DNA of 59,059 nucleotides from contig CAIRAO010000035.1 of the NCBI GenBank assembly GCA_903876625.1, positions 1 through 59,059 of the forward strand, written 5' to 3'. Made by a program: the position numbers and the translations under genes. Below the pieces are notes generated by a model that saw only the letters and a program-made list of their open reading frames with translations, searched no databases and was not told the DNA's origin. Numbering within the stretch: the stretch's first letter is position 1; each line of letters opens with the position of its first letter. This document shows, piece after piece, positions 50,930-59,059 of the stretch. Source of the DNA: an uncultured Gallionellaceae bacterium. Its GTDB lineage: Bacteria; Pseudomonadota; Gammaproteobacteria; Burkholderiales; Gallionellaceae.

Positions 50930-52570
50930 ATGTCCGACGACCTCGAATCAACAATAAAAGAACCCTTAGCTGTTCCGCGCGATCTGATTTCGCGAGAGGT
51001 GGCGCGCCGCCGCACCTTTGGCATCATTTCCCACCCAGATGCGGGTAAGACTACGCTCACTGAAAAACTCCTTTTGTTCTCGGGTGCTATCCAGATGGCG
51101 GGGACAGTGAAGGCCCGCAAAAGCGGGCGCCATGCCACCTCCGATTTTCTTGAGATTGAAAAGCAGCGCGGCATCTCGGTCGCCAGTTCGGTGATGCAGT
51201 TTGAGTACCGCGACCATGTGGTGAATCTTCTTGATACGCCGGGTCACCAGGATTTTTCCGAAGATACTTATCGCGTGCTCACCGCAGTTGACTCGGCGCT
51301 GATGGTGATCGACGCAGCAAAAGGTGTGGAAACGCAGACTATCAAACTGCTCAATGTGTGCCGCATGCGCAACACGCCTATCATTACCTTCATGAACAAG
51401 ATGGACCGCGAAGTTCGCAATTCACTGGATTTGCTGGACGAAGTGGAGTCGGTGCTTAACATACAATGTGCGCCGGTGACTTGGCCAATTGGCATGGGCA
51501 AAAGTTTTCGTGGCGTATATCACTTGTTGCGCGACGAGATCATGCTGTTTGCAGCGGGCGAGGAACGTGACACGCAGGAATTTGAGATCATCAAGGGTAT
51601 CGACAATCCACGCCTCGCAGAAATGTTTCCGCTGGAGATCGAGCAACTGAAAATGGAAGTTGAATTGGTGAAGGGCGCATCGCACCCTTTCGATCTGCAA
51701 CGTTTTCTTGATGGCAAGCAGACACCCGTGTTCTTCGGCTCGGCCATCAATAACTTCGGTGTGCGCGAGATTTTGAATGCACTACTGGACTGGGCACCTG
51801 CGCCGATCGAGCGCGATGCCACTGCGCGCAATGTGACTCCCACTGAGCAAGCATTCTCAGGATTTGTATTTAAGATCCAAGCCAACATGGATGCCAATCA
51901 CCGTGACCGCATCGCTTTTCTGCGCGTGTGTTCCGGGCATTTTGAACGCGGCATGAAGATAAAACATCTGCGCATCAATCGCGAGATACGCGTGTCAAAT
52001 GTCGTTACCTTTATGGCCGCATCGCGCGAGCAAGTTGAAGAAGCATACGCGGGTGACATCATCGGTTTGCCCAATCACGGCAATATGCAAATCGGTGATA
52101 GCTTTTCCGAAGGAGAGATCCTGCAATTTACCGGTATCCCGTATTTTGCACCGGACTTTTTCCGCTCAGTGCGTATAAGAAATCCAATCAAGGTAAAGCA
52201 GTTGCACAAAGGTTTGCAGCAACTTGGAGAAGAAGGCGCAGTACAAGTATTCAAGCCGCTGGATGGCGGTGATCTGATTCTGGGCGCGGTCGGTATGCTG
52301 CAGTTCGATGTGGTGGCCAGCCGTTTGCAAGGCGAGTACGGTGTGGATGCAATGTTCGAAGGCACCAGTACGACCAGCGCTCGCTGGGTTACTTGCGAAG
52401 ATAAAAAGATTCTCGCGGATTTCGAAAAAGCGTTATCACATAATCTCGCTATCGATGCTGCAGGTAACCTGGCATATCTCGCGCCGAACAACGTCAACCT
52501 TAAACTCACACAAGAGCGCTGGCCGAAAGTCGTTTTTCATACCACACGCGAACACGCGGTCAAGCTGTAA
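50930..52570 (+). CDS. prfC: Peptide chain release factor 3 (RF3)
   Basis: A 546-residue translational GTPase that recycles RF1/RF2 after termination. G1 [16 protein letters not shown], switch region [16 protein letters not shown]3 [14 protein letters not shown] and G4 NKMDRE are intact, followed by the domain II barrel ([18 protein letters not shown]) and the RF3-type C-terminus. Its stop overlaps the next start (TAATG). The four genes from here to yaeQ share a translation-quality theme. Confidence 0.95.
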   Translation: MSDDLESTIKEPLAVPRDLISREVARRRTFGIISHPDAGKTTLTEKLLLFSGAIQMAGTVKARKSGRHATSDFLEIEKQRGISVASSVMQFEYRDHVVNLLDTPGHQDFSEDTYRVLTAVDSALMVIDAAKGVETQTIKLLNVCRMRNTPIITFMNKMDREVRNSLDLLDEVESVLNIQCAPVTWPIGMGKSFRGVYHLLRDEIMLFAAGEERDTQEFEIIKGIDNPRLAEMFPLEIEQLKMEVELVKGASHPFDLQRFLDGKQTPVFFGSAINNFGVREILNALLDWAPAPIERDATARNVTPTEQAFSGFVFKIQANMDANHRDRIAFLRVCSGHFERGMKIKHLRINREIRVSNVVTFMAASREQVEEAYAGDIIGLPNHGNMQIGDSFSEGEILQFTGIPYFAPDFFRSVRIRNPIKVKQLHKGLQQLGEEGAVQVFKPLDGGDLILGAVGMLQFDVVASRLQGEYGVDAMFEGTSTTSARWVTCEDKKILADFEKALSHNLAIDAAGNLAYLAPNNVNLKLTQERWPKVVFHTTREHAVKL

Positions 52571-52785
52571 TGCAACAACTTAAATTCAAGTTGCGTGGAG
52601 AGTTCGTTGAATTAAACCAACTGCTCAAACTGTCTGGAGTTTGCGACAGTGGCGGTGCAGGCAAGATGCTCGTTGCGGAAGGCGTTGTTTCTGTCGATGG
52701 AAATAAAGAGCTACGTAAAACTGCCAAAATTCGAGCCGGACAAGTCGTTACTTTGGGCGATGTGCAGATTGATGTGGTGCTTTGA
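52570..52785 (+). CDS. S4-domain RNA-binding protein (YbcJ-like)
   Basis: A 71-residue single S4 domain: FKLRGEFVELNQLLKLSGVCDSGGAGKMLVAEGVVSVDG is the alpha-L RNA-binding motif with the typical GGAGK turn. YbcJ-type proteins are small RNA-binders of uncertain role, often linked with ribosome assembly or rescue. It overlaps prfC by one base and is therefore translationally coupled. Confidence 0.88.
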   Translation: MQQLKFKLRGEFVELNQLLKLSGVCDSGGAGKMLVAEGVVSVDGNKELRKTAKIRAGQVVTLGDVQIDVVL

Positions 52786-52809
52786 ATCTGAAAAGTAAAT
52801 TCAAGAGTT

Positions 52810-52879
52810 CGTCACACCGACGCAAGCCGGTTTCCAGTTTGATTAAAACACTGGATTCCGGGTCAAGCCCGGAATGACG
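52810..52879. repeat. Palindromic intergenic repeat (GGATTCCGGGTCAAGCCCGG type, family C)
   Basis: Two arms of about 30 bases in inverse orientation; the 3' arm (ACTGGATTCCGGGTCAAGCC...) resembles the common proteobacterial CATTCCGGG intergenic repeat, and the 5' arm is worn. It separates the S4 gene from arfB and would fold into a strong RNA hairpin. Confidence 0.75.
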
Positions 52880-52890
52880 GTGATTTAAAG

Positions 52891-53304
52891 ATGTTATACA
52901 TTGCCCACAACGTCACCATCCCGGAGCGCGAGATTGATTTGACCGCAGTGCGCGCACAAGGTGCGGGCGGGCAAAACGTTAACAAGGTTTCCAGTGCCGT
53001 GCATTTGCGTTTTGATGTGAATACATCGTCATTGCCGCCAGAGTTTAAGCAGCGTTTGTTTCAACTCAATGATCAGCGCATCACCAAAGACGGTGTGGTT
53101 ATCATCAAGGCGCAGGAGTTTCGCAGCCAGGATAAAAATCGAGGAGAAGCCTTGCGACGCCTTAAAGAATTGGTGCAGAGCATTGCGGTATTGCCGACGA
53201 TTCGACGCTCGACAAAGCCGACGCGCAGTTCGCAAAAGAAGCGCGTGGAGAGCAAGGTAAAGCGTGGCGCAACGAAGTTGTTGCGTGGCAGAGTCATTGA
53301 ATGA
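52891..53304 (+). CDS. arfB: Alternative ribosome-rescue factor ArfB
   Basis: A 137-residue peptidyl-tRNA hydrolase that frees stalled ribosomes lacking a stop codon. The catalytic RAQGAGGQNVNKVSSAVHLRF holds the GGQ loop. The basic C-terminal tail (RRSTKPTRSSQKKRVESKVKRG) enters the empty mRNA channel in this family. There is no release-factor codon-recognition domain. Confidence 0.93.
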   Translation: MLYIAHNVTIPEREIDLTAVRAQGAGGQNVNKVSSAVHLRFDVNTSSLPPEFKQRLFQLNDQRITKDGVVIIKAQEFRSQDKNRGEALRRLKELVQSIAVLPTIRRSTKPTRSSQKKRVESKVKRGATKLLRGRVIE

Positions 53305-53336
53305 CTGAATAAATGATCAATTTGGAATAAATACTC

Positions 53337-53891
53337 ATGGCAATCAAGGCAACTATCTTTAAAGCCAATCTGCAAATTGCGGATATGGAACGTCACTATT
53401 ATCAGGATCACGTGTTGACACTTGCCAGACATCCGTCCGAAACGGATGAGCGCATGATGGTGCGCCTGCTTGCGTTTGCGTTGCATGCACACGAGTATCT
53501 GGAATTCGGTCAGGGCATGACCAACGACGACGAGGCGGATCTATGGAAGAAAGATTTAACCGGTTCGATTGAGCTATGGATCGATGTCGGTATCCCAGAT
53601 GAGAAATTGATTCGCAAAGCCTGTGGACGTTCCAATCAGGTGGTGGTGTACTGCTATGGCGGTCGGGTGGCTGATATGTGGTTTGCGAAAGACAGTGCCC
53701 AGTTCACACGGCAGAAGAATCTCACCATTATTAATCTCCCTTCAGTGAGTTCGCAGGCGCTGGCAAAATTATCTCAACGTAATATGAATTTGCAATGCAC
53801 AATTCAGGACGGGCAGGTTTGGTTAAGTGATGGTGCAATAAGTGTACAAGTGGAGCGAGTGACTTTGAAAGCGGCTGAAGTTAAAGTATAA
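53337..53891 (+). CDS. yaeQ: YaeQ family protein
   Basis: A 184-residue protein matching YaeQ along its whole length: MAIKATIFKANLQIADMERHYYQDHVLTLARHPSETDERMMVRLLAFALHA, then LWIDVGIPDEKLIRKACGR. YaeQ adopts a PD-(D/E)xK-like fold and was named as a suppressor of rfaH loss; its biochemical role is unsettled. It is often encoded next to arfB, as here. Confidence 0.92.
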   Translation: MAIKATIFKANLQIADMERHYYQDHVLTLARHPSETDERMMVRLLAFALHAHEYLEFGQGMTNDDEADLWKKDLTGSIELWIDVGIPDEKLIRKACGRSNQVVVYCYGGRVADMWFAKDSAQFTRQKNLTIINLPSVSSQALAKLSQRNMNLQCTIQDGQVWLSDGAISVQVERVTLKAAEVKV

Positions 53892-53973
53892 GTGTAAGCT
53901 ACCGATGGTGGTGACCTCAGTGTATAAATTCCACACTTATGCTTGAGAGACAAATGAATCATGTAGAAAGCCA

Positions 53974-54402
53974 ATGATGCAATCTATTGATGCTTGGGAT
54001 AGTATCCCTGATTCTAAAAGAAAAGACAGGCGCTACCGGGCTCGCTGGAAAGTGATGCTCGTGTTTGGTGGCGCATCAAAGATACCAAACTTCCAAACCC
54101 TGATTCATGACCTTTCTTCGACTGGGATGTCAGTCCAGTACCATTCAGAGGTAAAAGCTCATACAGTCCTGACTATTCTATTGGCACTTCCACCCAAAGA
54201 TGGAGTTCCTCGAAAGGTCATCAAGTTGAAGGCGGAAGTAAAGTCATCGATTCCTTTTCGAGGCGGTTTTCGTCTTGGAATGATCTTCGTTCCGGATGCA
54301 GAACTAGACAACTTGAGGCAACGCCTTAAAACTTATATTGTTTCCGATGACATGCTTTGCACTGACCCTGAAGCAGAAGAGTTACCGAAATTGAATTTTT
54401 AA
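53974..54402 (+). CDS. PilZ-domain cyclic di-GMP-binding protein
   Basis: A 142-residue single PilZ domain. The two ligand motifs are present: RKDRRYRAR (RxxxR) near residue 16 and HDLSSTGMSV ((D/N)xSxxG) near residue 45. FRLGMIFV closes the barrel. It probably works as a cyclic di-GMP effector; the target is unknown. With the EAL (25459) and HDOD (57095) genes, the window holds several signalling domains. Confidence 0.85.
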   Translation: MMQSIDAWDSIPDSKRKDRRYRARWKVMLVFGGASKIPNFQTLIHDLSSTGMSVQYHSEVKAHTVLTILLALPPKDGVPRKVIKLKAEVKSSIPFRGGFRLGMIFVPDAELDNLRQRLKTYIVSDDMLCTDPEAEELPKLNF

Positions 54403-54434
54403 ACTTACTCGTTAATTCTGAATAGTTCTGAAAC

Positions 54435-55142
54435 TTAAGCTAATCCTGCTAGATATTGCTTGCGCCGAGTTTCGGGAAAACGTTCGATAGCATACCTTAA
54501 CATTGTGCGCGGCATAGAATGGTAGTGCGCTCGCAAAAATTCTTCTTCCGTAGCTTGGTCGCGTTTTCCCACCTCACGTAACATCCATCCCACTGCTTTG
54601 TGAATGAGATCGTGGCTGTCGCTTAATAATTGTTTGGAAATTAACAGCGTATCAGTAAATTCGTTGCGTCGAATAAAACAGAATGTGGAAATAATAGCGA
54701 TGCGCCGTTCCCATAGGGAGTCAGAAGCGACTAGTTGATAGAGCGGTTGACGGGAACGCGTGGAAAGAAAATCGCCGACAATATTCGGCGCGCTTACATC
54801 CACCAAGTCCCAGTTGTTGATAAAGAGTGTATGAGTTAGATAAAGATCGTAGGCTCCTTCTTTCGAACTATCGTCGCCATGTTGATAAAAATCGATCAGT
54901 AGTAACAGGGCAAATAAACGCTCTTCATGAAATTTGGATTTTAATAATTTGGCAATCACTTCCAACGGAGTGTTACGAAATATTTTGACCAAGCCACGCA
55001 AAATCGGTACTTTAATACCAAGGAAAATATCGCCTTCGCCATATTGTCCCGGTGCAGTTTTGAAGAAGCCCTGTGATATGCGCGCAGTTGCAGGGTCAGC
55101 AATAGCACGCAGTTGATTTTGAATGGTCTTTAGCGTGGCCAT
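54435..55142 (-). CDS. AlkD-like DNA alkylation repair protein
   Basis: A 235-residue all-helical HEAT-like repeat protein: GVKVP-type start (IFLGIKVPILRGLVKIF), HEERLFALLLL, NNWDLVDVSAPNIVG and HKAVGWMLREVGKRD. AlkD enzymes excise bulky N3- and N7-alkylpurines. The conserved Trp/Asp of the NWDLVD segment fits the active-site cleft. It lies 18 bases downstream of the dioxygenase gene. Confidence 0.87.
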   Translation of the reverse strand: MATLKTIQNQLRAIADPATARISQGFFKTAPGQYGEGDIFLGIKVPILRGLVKIFRNTPLEVIAKLLKSKFHEERLFALLLLIDFYQHGDDSSKEGAYDLYLTHTLFINNWDLVDVSAPNIVGDFLSTRSRQPLYQLVASDSLWERRIAIISTFCFIRRNEFTDTLLISKQLLSDSHDLIHKAVGWMLREVGKRDQATEEEFLRAHYHSMPRTMLRYAIERFPETRRKQYLAGLA

Positions 55143-55160
55143 ATTGCAATTGCCGAGTTA

Positions 55161-55979
55161 CTATCCGAATTGATAGGCTGAAACTGCTTTGCCCATTAAC
55201 AGCTCTTGGTAACAAATGTACCCTGCATCCTTGTTTGCCGCGGCTGCTACAACCATTAAGGGCAAAAGGTGTTCGCTTCGCGGATGGCAAGAACGCGCTC
55301 CCGGGGCTGTCTCCCAGTTTGTTAACTGATGTTCGCGTTCGGTGGAGTCAGCGCTGATGGCATTACCAAGCCATTTATCGAAATCTACAGAAGCCTTGTT
55401 GGCAGAAGCATCGGGAACAAAGAACTCACGCAGGTTGTGATAACTTAAGCCGCTACCGATGATGAGCACTCCCTCGTTACGTAACGGTGATAAAGCGTGA
55501 CCGATGGCAATATGAGCCGCCGGATCAGGGTCGTGCCTCAGTGAAAGTTGCACAATGGGTATATCAGCGTCCGGGTAGATGAGTTTAAACGGGATGAATA
55601 CGCCGTGATCAAGACCGCGCTCGTGTTCTTGGAGAGATGAAATTCCAGCCTGCTTAAGTAATGCCTGTATGCGAGTACCTAACTCTGGAGATCCGGAGGC
55701 GGGGTAAGTCAAACGATAGGTGTGTTCCGGAAATCCGTAATAGTCATAAAGAAGTGAATATTTTTCCGAAGCCAATACTGTTGGTTCGGCGCATTCCCAG
55801 TGTGCGGAAATGACAAGAACGGCTTTCGGACGCGAACCTATCATTTTCGGAATGCCGCGCAAAAAAGCTTCCATACCATTCCACATTGTTGCTGGAAAAC
55901 CCGGCATCGGATCCATAAAGAAACAAGGCCCGCCCCCGTGAGGGATGTAGAGAGTTGGTAAACTCGCAGATGAGTTCAT
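55161..55979 (-). CDS. DODA-type extradiol ring-cleavage dioxygenase (YgiD-like)
   Basis: A 272-residue member of the LigB/DODA family. Metal-binding positions are visible in LYIPHGGGPCFF, VISAHWE and LDHGVFIPFKLIYPD, and GSGLSYHNLREF follows. Family members cleave catechol-type rings such as 4,5-DOPA. YgiD relatives are zinc-bearing and of unsettled physiological substrate, so no specific pathway is claimed. Confidence 0.87.
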   Translation of the reverse strand: MNSSASLPTLYIPHGGGPCFFMDPMPGFPATMWNGMEAFLRGIPKMIGSRPKAVLVISAHWECAEPTVLASEKYSLLYDYYGFPEHTYRLTYPASGSPELGTRIQALLKQAGISSLQEHERGLDHGVFIPFKLIYPDADIPIVQLSLRHDPDPAAHIAIGHALSPLRNEGVLIIGSGLSYHNLREFFVPDASANKASVDFDKWLGNAISADSTEREHQLTNWETAPGARSCHPRSEHLLPLMVVAAAANKDAGYICYQELLMGKAVSAYQFG

Positions 55980-56005
55980 ATTGACTTTATCTCACATTAG
56001 TATTT

Positions 56006-56962
56006 TTAGATTCCTGCTTTTTCTGCCTGCTCATCTGCAAAATAACTGCTACGTACCATCGGTCCGCATGCGGCATGCGAAAATCCCATCTCAAGTGCAG
56101 CTTCTTCAAACATTTTGAAAATGGCAGGTTCAACATACCGCAAGACGGGCAAGTGTCCATCGGAAGGTTGCAGGTATTGCCCCAAGGTGAGCATCTCAAC
56201 CTGATGCTCGCGCAAATCGCGTAACACTTGCAGTACTTCATCATCTGTCTCGCCCAAGCCGAGCATGAGTCCAGATTTGGTCATGACTTGAGGGAAGCGT
56301 ACTTTAAATTCCGAAAGGAGTTTGAGTGAATGATTGTAGTCGGCTCCCGGACGGGCCAATGAATATAAGCGCGGTACTGTTTCCAGATTATGGTTGAGCA
56401 CGTCAGGCAGGCTTTCTGCCATTGCATCGAGAGCAACATCGAGACGGCCTCGAAAATCCGGCACCAGAGTTTCCAATTTTGTGCCGGGTGAGGCGGTACG
56501 GATAGCCGTCAGGCAATCTGAGAAATGCTTTGCGCCACCATCGCGCAGATCATCTCGATCAACACTGGTGATGACAACATATCGCAATTTGAGCAGCCCG
56601 ATAGATTTTGCCAATTGATCTGGCTCATTCGCATCCGGAGGGAGTGGTTTGCCATGAGCCACATCACAGAAAGGGCAGCGGCGCGTGCATACATCGCCGA
56701 GGATCATGAAGCTGGCGGTACCTTTGCCGAAACATTCGCCAATATTCGGACACGAGGCCTCCTCGCAGACTGTGTGCAGATTATGTTCACGCAGCATACG
56801 TTTAACATCGTGATAACCCTGACTGTTGCCAGACTTCACTCGTATCCATTGGGGTTTGCGCAGGCGTTCCTGCAACGGGATGATCTTGATGGGATTACGG
56901 GCGGTTTTGGCTTTTCCGGTTTGTTTTTCTAAAGAAGCAGTGTTTTTTTCAGCGATATTCAT
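56006..56962 (-). CDS. lipA: Lipoyl synthase LipA
   Basis: A 318-residue radical SAM enzyme that inserts two sulfurs into octanoyl chains on lipoyl domains. The auxiliary cluster motif is [12 protein letters not shown] (C-x4-C-x5-C), the SAM cluster CTRRCPFC, and the auxiliary-cluster Ser is in RSSYFADEQ at the C-terminus. LipB is not in the window. It lies 26 bases before the DODA gene on the same strand. Confidence 0.95.
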   Translation of the reverse strand: MNIAEKNTASLEKQTGKAKTARNPIKIIPLQERLRKPQWIRVKSGNSQGYHDVKRMLREHNLHTVCEEASCPNIGECFGKGTASFMILGDVCTRRCPFCDVAHGKPLPPDANEPDQLAKSIGLLKLRYVVITSVDRDDLRDGGAKHFSDCLTAIRTASPGTKLETLVPDFRGRLDVALDAMAESLPDVLNHNLETVPRLYSLARPGADYNHSLKLLSEFKVRFPQVMTKSGLMLGLGETDDEVLQVLRDLREHQVEMLTLGQYLQPSDGHLPVLRYVEPAIFKMFEEAALEMGFSHAACGPMVRSSYFADEQAEKAGI

Positions 56963-57094
56963 AGTCAGGGTAGGGTCAAGCTAAATATTTTTTGAGAATA
57001 TACCAATCAAAGTCATTCGTTTGAGGTAAATTTACGGTAATTTCAGTGATAGTCCAAATGGTTGTGTATTCAATTTGCTAGTTTAACGAATTAT

Positions 57095-57970
57095 ATGGCT
57101 GATACCTCTGTAGAGCTTACAAAAAAATTATCTTCGGCGGTTGAAAAAATGCCGGCTTTTCCTAAGAGCGTGCAGCGCATTTTAGAGTTGACCCGTGACG
57201 TAAACTGCTCTCCCAAGGAATTGGTCATGGTCATCGAAAAAGATCCGGTGATGACAATGAAATTATTACGCATTCTGAATTCAGCCTATTACAGCTTTCC
57301 CAAACAAATTACTTCAGTCAACCAATCGGTAGTCTATCTTGGATTAAACACAGTAAAAAATATGGCCCTTTCATTTGCGGCGATGGGTTCGTTACCCAAG
57401 CATAATTCAGCCGGATTCGATGTTCAGCGCTATTTGATGCACTCACTCACCACGGCCAGTCTTTCCAGGGCCTTGTGCCAGAAATTCAGTCACGATGATA
57501 CCGATCCGGCAGATTGTTATATAACAGGACTATTGCACGATTTCGGCAAAGTTGTGTTTGCCCTTTTTTTGCCGGAAGAGTTCAAGCGGGCGCTCGAATA
57601 CAGCAAAGATCATTCAATTGCATTAAATGTAGCAGAACAAAAAATAATTGGTACCGATCATACTGTAGTTGGCGGAATGTTGGTTGAAAAATGGCAATTT
57701 CCCCAACAACTGACAGAGAATATCCGCAATCATCACAGTGATATTTCAACAGAAAATACAGTGCATAGTTGCTTATTTGTCGCTAATCAAATAAGCAAGT
57801 ATCTGATTTTGGGTGATAGCGGAAATCCGGTAGTGGAAGAATTGTATCCGGCTTTGGTGGAAAAATTTGGCGGAGGTCTGGAAGACGTCATTGCCAGTTT
57901 GGGTGATTTGTCCAAACTGGAAAATGAGGCACAAGTTTTTGCTCAAGTTAGCAGGGAGATCAGTATATGA
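57095..57970 (+). CDS. HDOD-domain signalling protein
   Basis: The protein has 291 residues from ATG 57095; the upstream 11 codons in the track lack support. The HDOD domain covers most of it: MPAFPKSVQRILELTRD, VIEKDPVMTMKLLRILNSAYYSFPKQITSVNQSVVYLG and ITGLLHDFGKVVFALF (an HDxGK-like motif). HDOD proteins act in signal transduction, often near chemotaxis or cyclic di-GMP genes. It overlaps the metallo-hydrolase gene by ATGA. Confidence 0.87.
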   Translation: MADTSVELTKKLSSAVEKMPAFPKSVQRILELTRDVNCSPKELVMVIEKDPVMTMKLLRILNSAYYSFPKQITSVNQSVVYLGLNTVKNMALSFAAMGSLPKHNSAGFDVQRYLMHSLTTASLSRALCQKFSHDDTDPADCYITGLLHDFGKVVFALFLPEEFKRALEYSKDHSIALNVAEQKIIGTDHTVVGGMLVEKWQFPQQLTENIRNHHSDISTENTVHSCLFVANQISKYLILGDSGNPVVEELYPALVEKFGGGLEDVIASLGDLSKLENEAQVFAQVSREISI

Positions 57971-58854
57971 AATTGAAATTCTGGGGGGTGCGCGGTTCGA
58001 TTCCGTCGCCCGGAGAAAAGACGGTGCGCTACGGCGGCAACACAACGTGTCTCGAAGTGCGCACGGATACAAACGAGCTTATTATTTTGGATGGCGGCAC
58101 AGGAATCTTTCCATTGGCACAATCCCTGCTAAAAGAATTGCCCGTCACCGCGAATATTTTAAACACTCATAGTCACTGGGATCACATTCAAGGGCTGCCG
58201 TTTTTTATACCCATTTTCATCCCCGGAAATCTGATTAAATTATACGGTGCATTTGATCCGATCTCGGGTGCGGGGCCTGAACGGATCATGAATGTACAAC
58301 TTCAATATAGTTATTTTCCTGTACGTGAAGCAGAGATGAAATCCCGCTTCGAGTATGTGGCCGTTATGCCAAACGAAAAATTCGAAATTGGTGGTGCGAC
58401 GATCACGCCAATATTGCTCAGTCATCCGGTGGTCAATCTCGGCTATCGTATCGACTGTAACGGCAAGTCGATTTTTTTTACCGGTGACCACGAACCGCAC
58501 TACAACATCTACGAACCAAGCGACGATGGTTATGTTGAATATCAATCATTAATTGAGGAACAACGGCAAACCATTATCGATGCCATTCGTGGCGTTGACG
58601 TACTTGTTGCAGATTCTGCCTACACACAGAAAGAGTATCTTACAAAAAAAGGTTGGGGACACGGTACGTTTGATAGTTGTATCGAACTGGCTAGCGCCGC
58701 AGAGGCTAAAGTGCTGTATTGCACCCATCACGAACCAACACGTAGCGATGATGAATTGGAAAATGTGTTCGCCGAAACTCTTGGGCGGTATTCAAACAAA
58801 GTTGGAAACCTGGACATCCGGCTTGCACAAGAAGGCATCGAGATTACAATTTAG
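57967..58854 (+). CDS. Metallo-beta-lactamase-fold hydrolase
   Basis: A 295-residue MBL-fold protein with metal motif THSHWDHIQG (HxHxDH), a further His in LLSHPVVNLGYRI, Asp in FFTGDHEPH and His in CTHHEPTRS. The opening KLKFWGVRGSIPSPGEKTVRYGGNTTCLEV is typical of a family found beside HDOD or guanylate-cyclase-like genes, of the PDE/ribonuclease Z-like branch. The substrate may be a cyclic nucleotide; that is not proven here. It is coupled to the HDOD gene. Confidence 0.85.
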   Translation: MKLKFWGVRGSIPSPGEKTVRYGGNTTCLEVRTDTNELIILDGGTGIFPLAQSLLKELPVTANILNTHSHWDHIQGLPFFIPIFIPGNLIKLYGAFDPISGAGPERIMNVQLQYSYFPVREAEMKSRFEYVAVMPNEKFEIGGATITPILLSHPVVNLGYRIDCNGKSIFFTGDHEPHYNIYEPSDDGYVEYQSLIEEQRQTIIDAIRGVDVLVADSAYTQKEYLTKKGWGHGTFDSCIELASAAEAKVLYCTHHEPTRSDDELENVFAETLGRYSNKVGNLDIRLAQEGIEITI

Positions 58855-58865
58855 ACGGGCAAAAA

Positions 58866-59059
58866 ATGGATAGCATTGTTGAATTTCTAATACATTGGGC
58901 AATTACTGCTTTATCGCTTTGGATAGCCGGTTTCATATTTCACGGAATTTCGTTTTCGAACAAACAATCACTGTTTATTTCTGCGCTCTTGCTGGGATTG
59001 GCCAATGCAATCATAAGACCTGTCGTCATCTGGCTGACTATCCCGCTGACGATCTTTAC
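58866..59059 (+). CDS. Membrane protein of holin superfamily IV/YvlD type (partial)
   Basis: The first ~64 residues of a protein cut by the window end, starting at ATG 58866, 11 bases after the hydrolase stop. It has two hydrophobic helices (FLIHWAITALSLWIAGFIF and LFISALLLGLANAIIRPVVIWLTIPLTIF). LGLANAIIRPV is characteristic of the small four-helix phage-holin-family/YvlD proteins, which are chromosomal and not evidence of a prophage. It is not in the ORF track. Confidence 0.75.
   Translation, partial: MDSIVEFLIHWAITALSLWIAGFIFHGISFSNKQSLFISALLLGLANAIIRPVVIWLTIPLTIF

Noticed and set aside
58866-59059. Phage holin suggesting a prophage edge
   Set aside because: The LGLANAIIRPV protein belongs to a chromosomal membrane family named by similarity; no other phage gene is present.

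Overview
The window reads as a chromosomal segment of a betaproteobacterium. The gene order kdsD-kdsC-lptC-lptA-lptB-rpoN-hpf-ptsN-hprK-rapZ is typical of that class. The mix of genes (pyruvate:ferredoxin oxidoreductase, FNR/HemN, sulfur genes, tungstate uptake, no phage or plasmid functions) would suit a Nitrosomonadales/Gallionellaceae-like organism with a microaerophilic or facultatively anaerobic life. That placement is an inference from gene content and order, not from a marker-gene comparison.

Layout. 1-1.0 kb: two pilin-like genes on the minus strand; the second is degenerate and cut by the window edge, and the first has a good sigma-54 promoter. 1.2-2.9 kb: an orphan membrane histidine kinase. 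3.1-11.6 kb: one long plus-strand run for KDO synthesis (kdsD, kdsC), LPS export (lptC, lptA, lptB), sigma-54 (rpoN), ribosome hibernation (hpf), nitrogen-PTS regulators (ptsN, hprK, rapZ) and two small membrane proteins. 11.7-16.9 kb: ubiX, then a four-gene pyruvate:ferredoxin oxidoreductase operon whose last gene fuses a GltD-like NADPH module to a two-cluster ferredoxin. 16.9-20.7 kb (minus): mutY, a nitronate-monooxygenase-like flavoprotein, and hemN. fnr diverges from hemN, with an FNR-box-like site between them. 21.6-22.8 kb: tRNA-Gly(CCC) and an AT-rich methyltransferase gene flanked by inverted repeats.

22.9-36.7 kb is a sulfur region. It holds a receiver-less OmpR-type DNA-binding protein, two sulfate-binding protein paralogues, an EAL protein, a FadL-type porin, a split YeeE/YedE pair, DUF2325, metY, metA, an RBBP9-like hydrolase, an SfnR-like sigma-54 activator, a 3-mercaptopyruvate sulfurtransferase, a thiol dioxygenase and a four-domain rhodanese. 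A sigma-54-like promoter lies ahead of DUF2325-metY. With rpoN and an activator both in the window, this suggests a sigma-54-controlled response to sulfur limitation.

36.9-42.6 kb: polA (minus), a LOG-family gene, a DUF2782 protein, thrB and a membrane protein. 42.8-50.9 kb: tungstate transport (tupB, tupC, tupA) with moeA and moeB, then a second moeA diverging from moaA, i.e. molybdenum/tungsten cofactor synthesis. 50.9-53.9 kb: prfC, an S4 protein, arfB and yaeQ (translation termination and rescue). 54-59 kb: PilZ, AlkD-like, DODA-type dioxygenase, lipA, HDOD, metallo-hydrolase and a truncated holin-superfamily membrane protein.

The most notable non-genic structure is a set of dispersed palindromic and miniature elements. 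A GC-rich palindrome family sits between genes at 2.9 and 28.7 kb, and it also lies in frame inside polA and mutY. A 141-bp element with terminal inverted repeats lies at 47.9 kb, and a decayed copy abuts tupB. There is no CRISPR array, prophage, rRNA or transposase gene.
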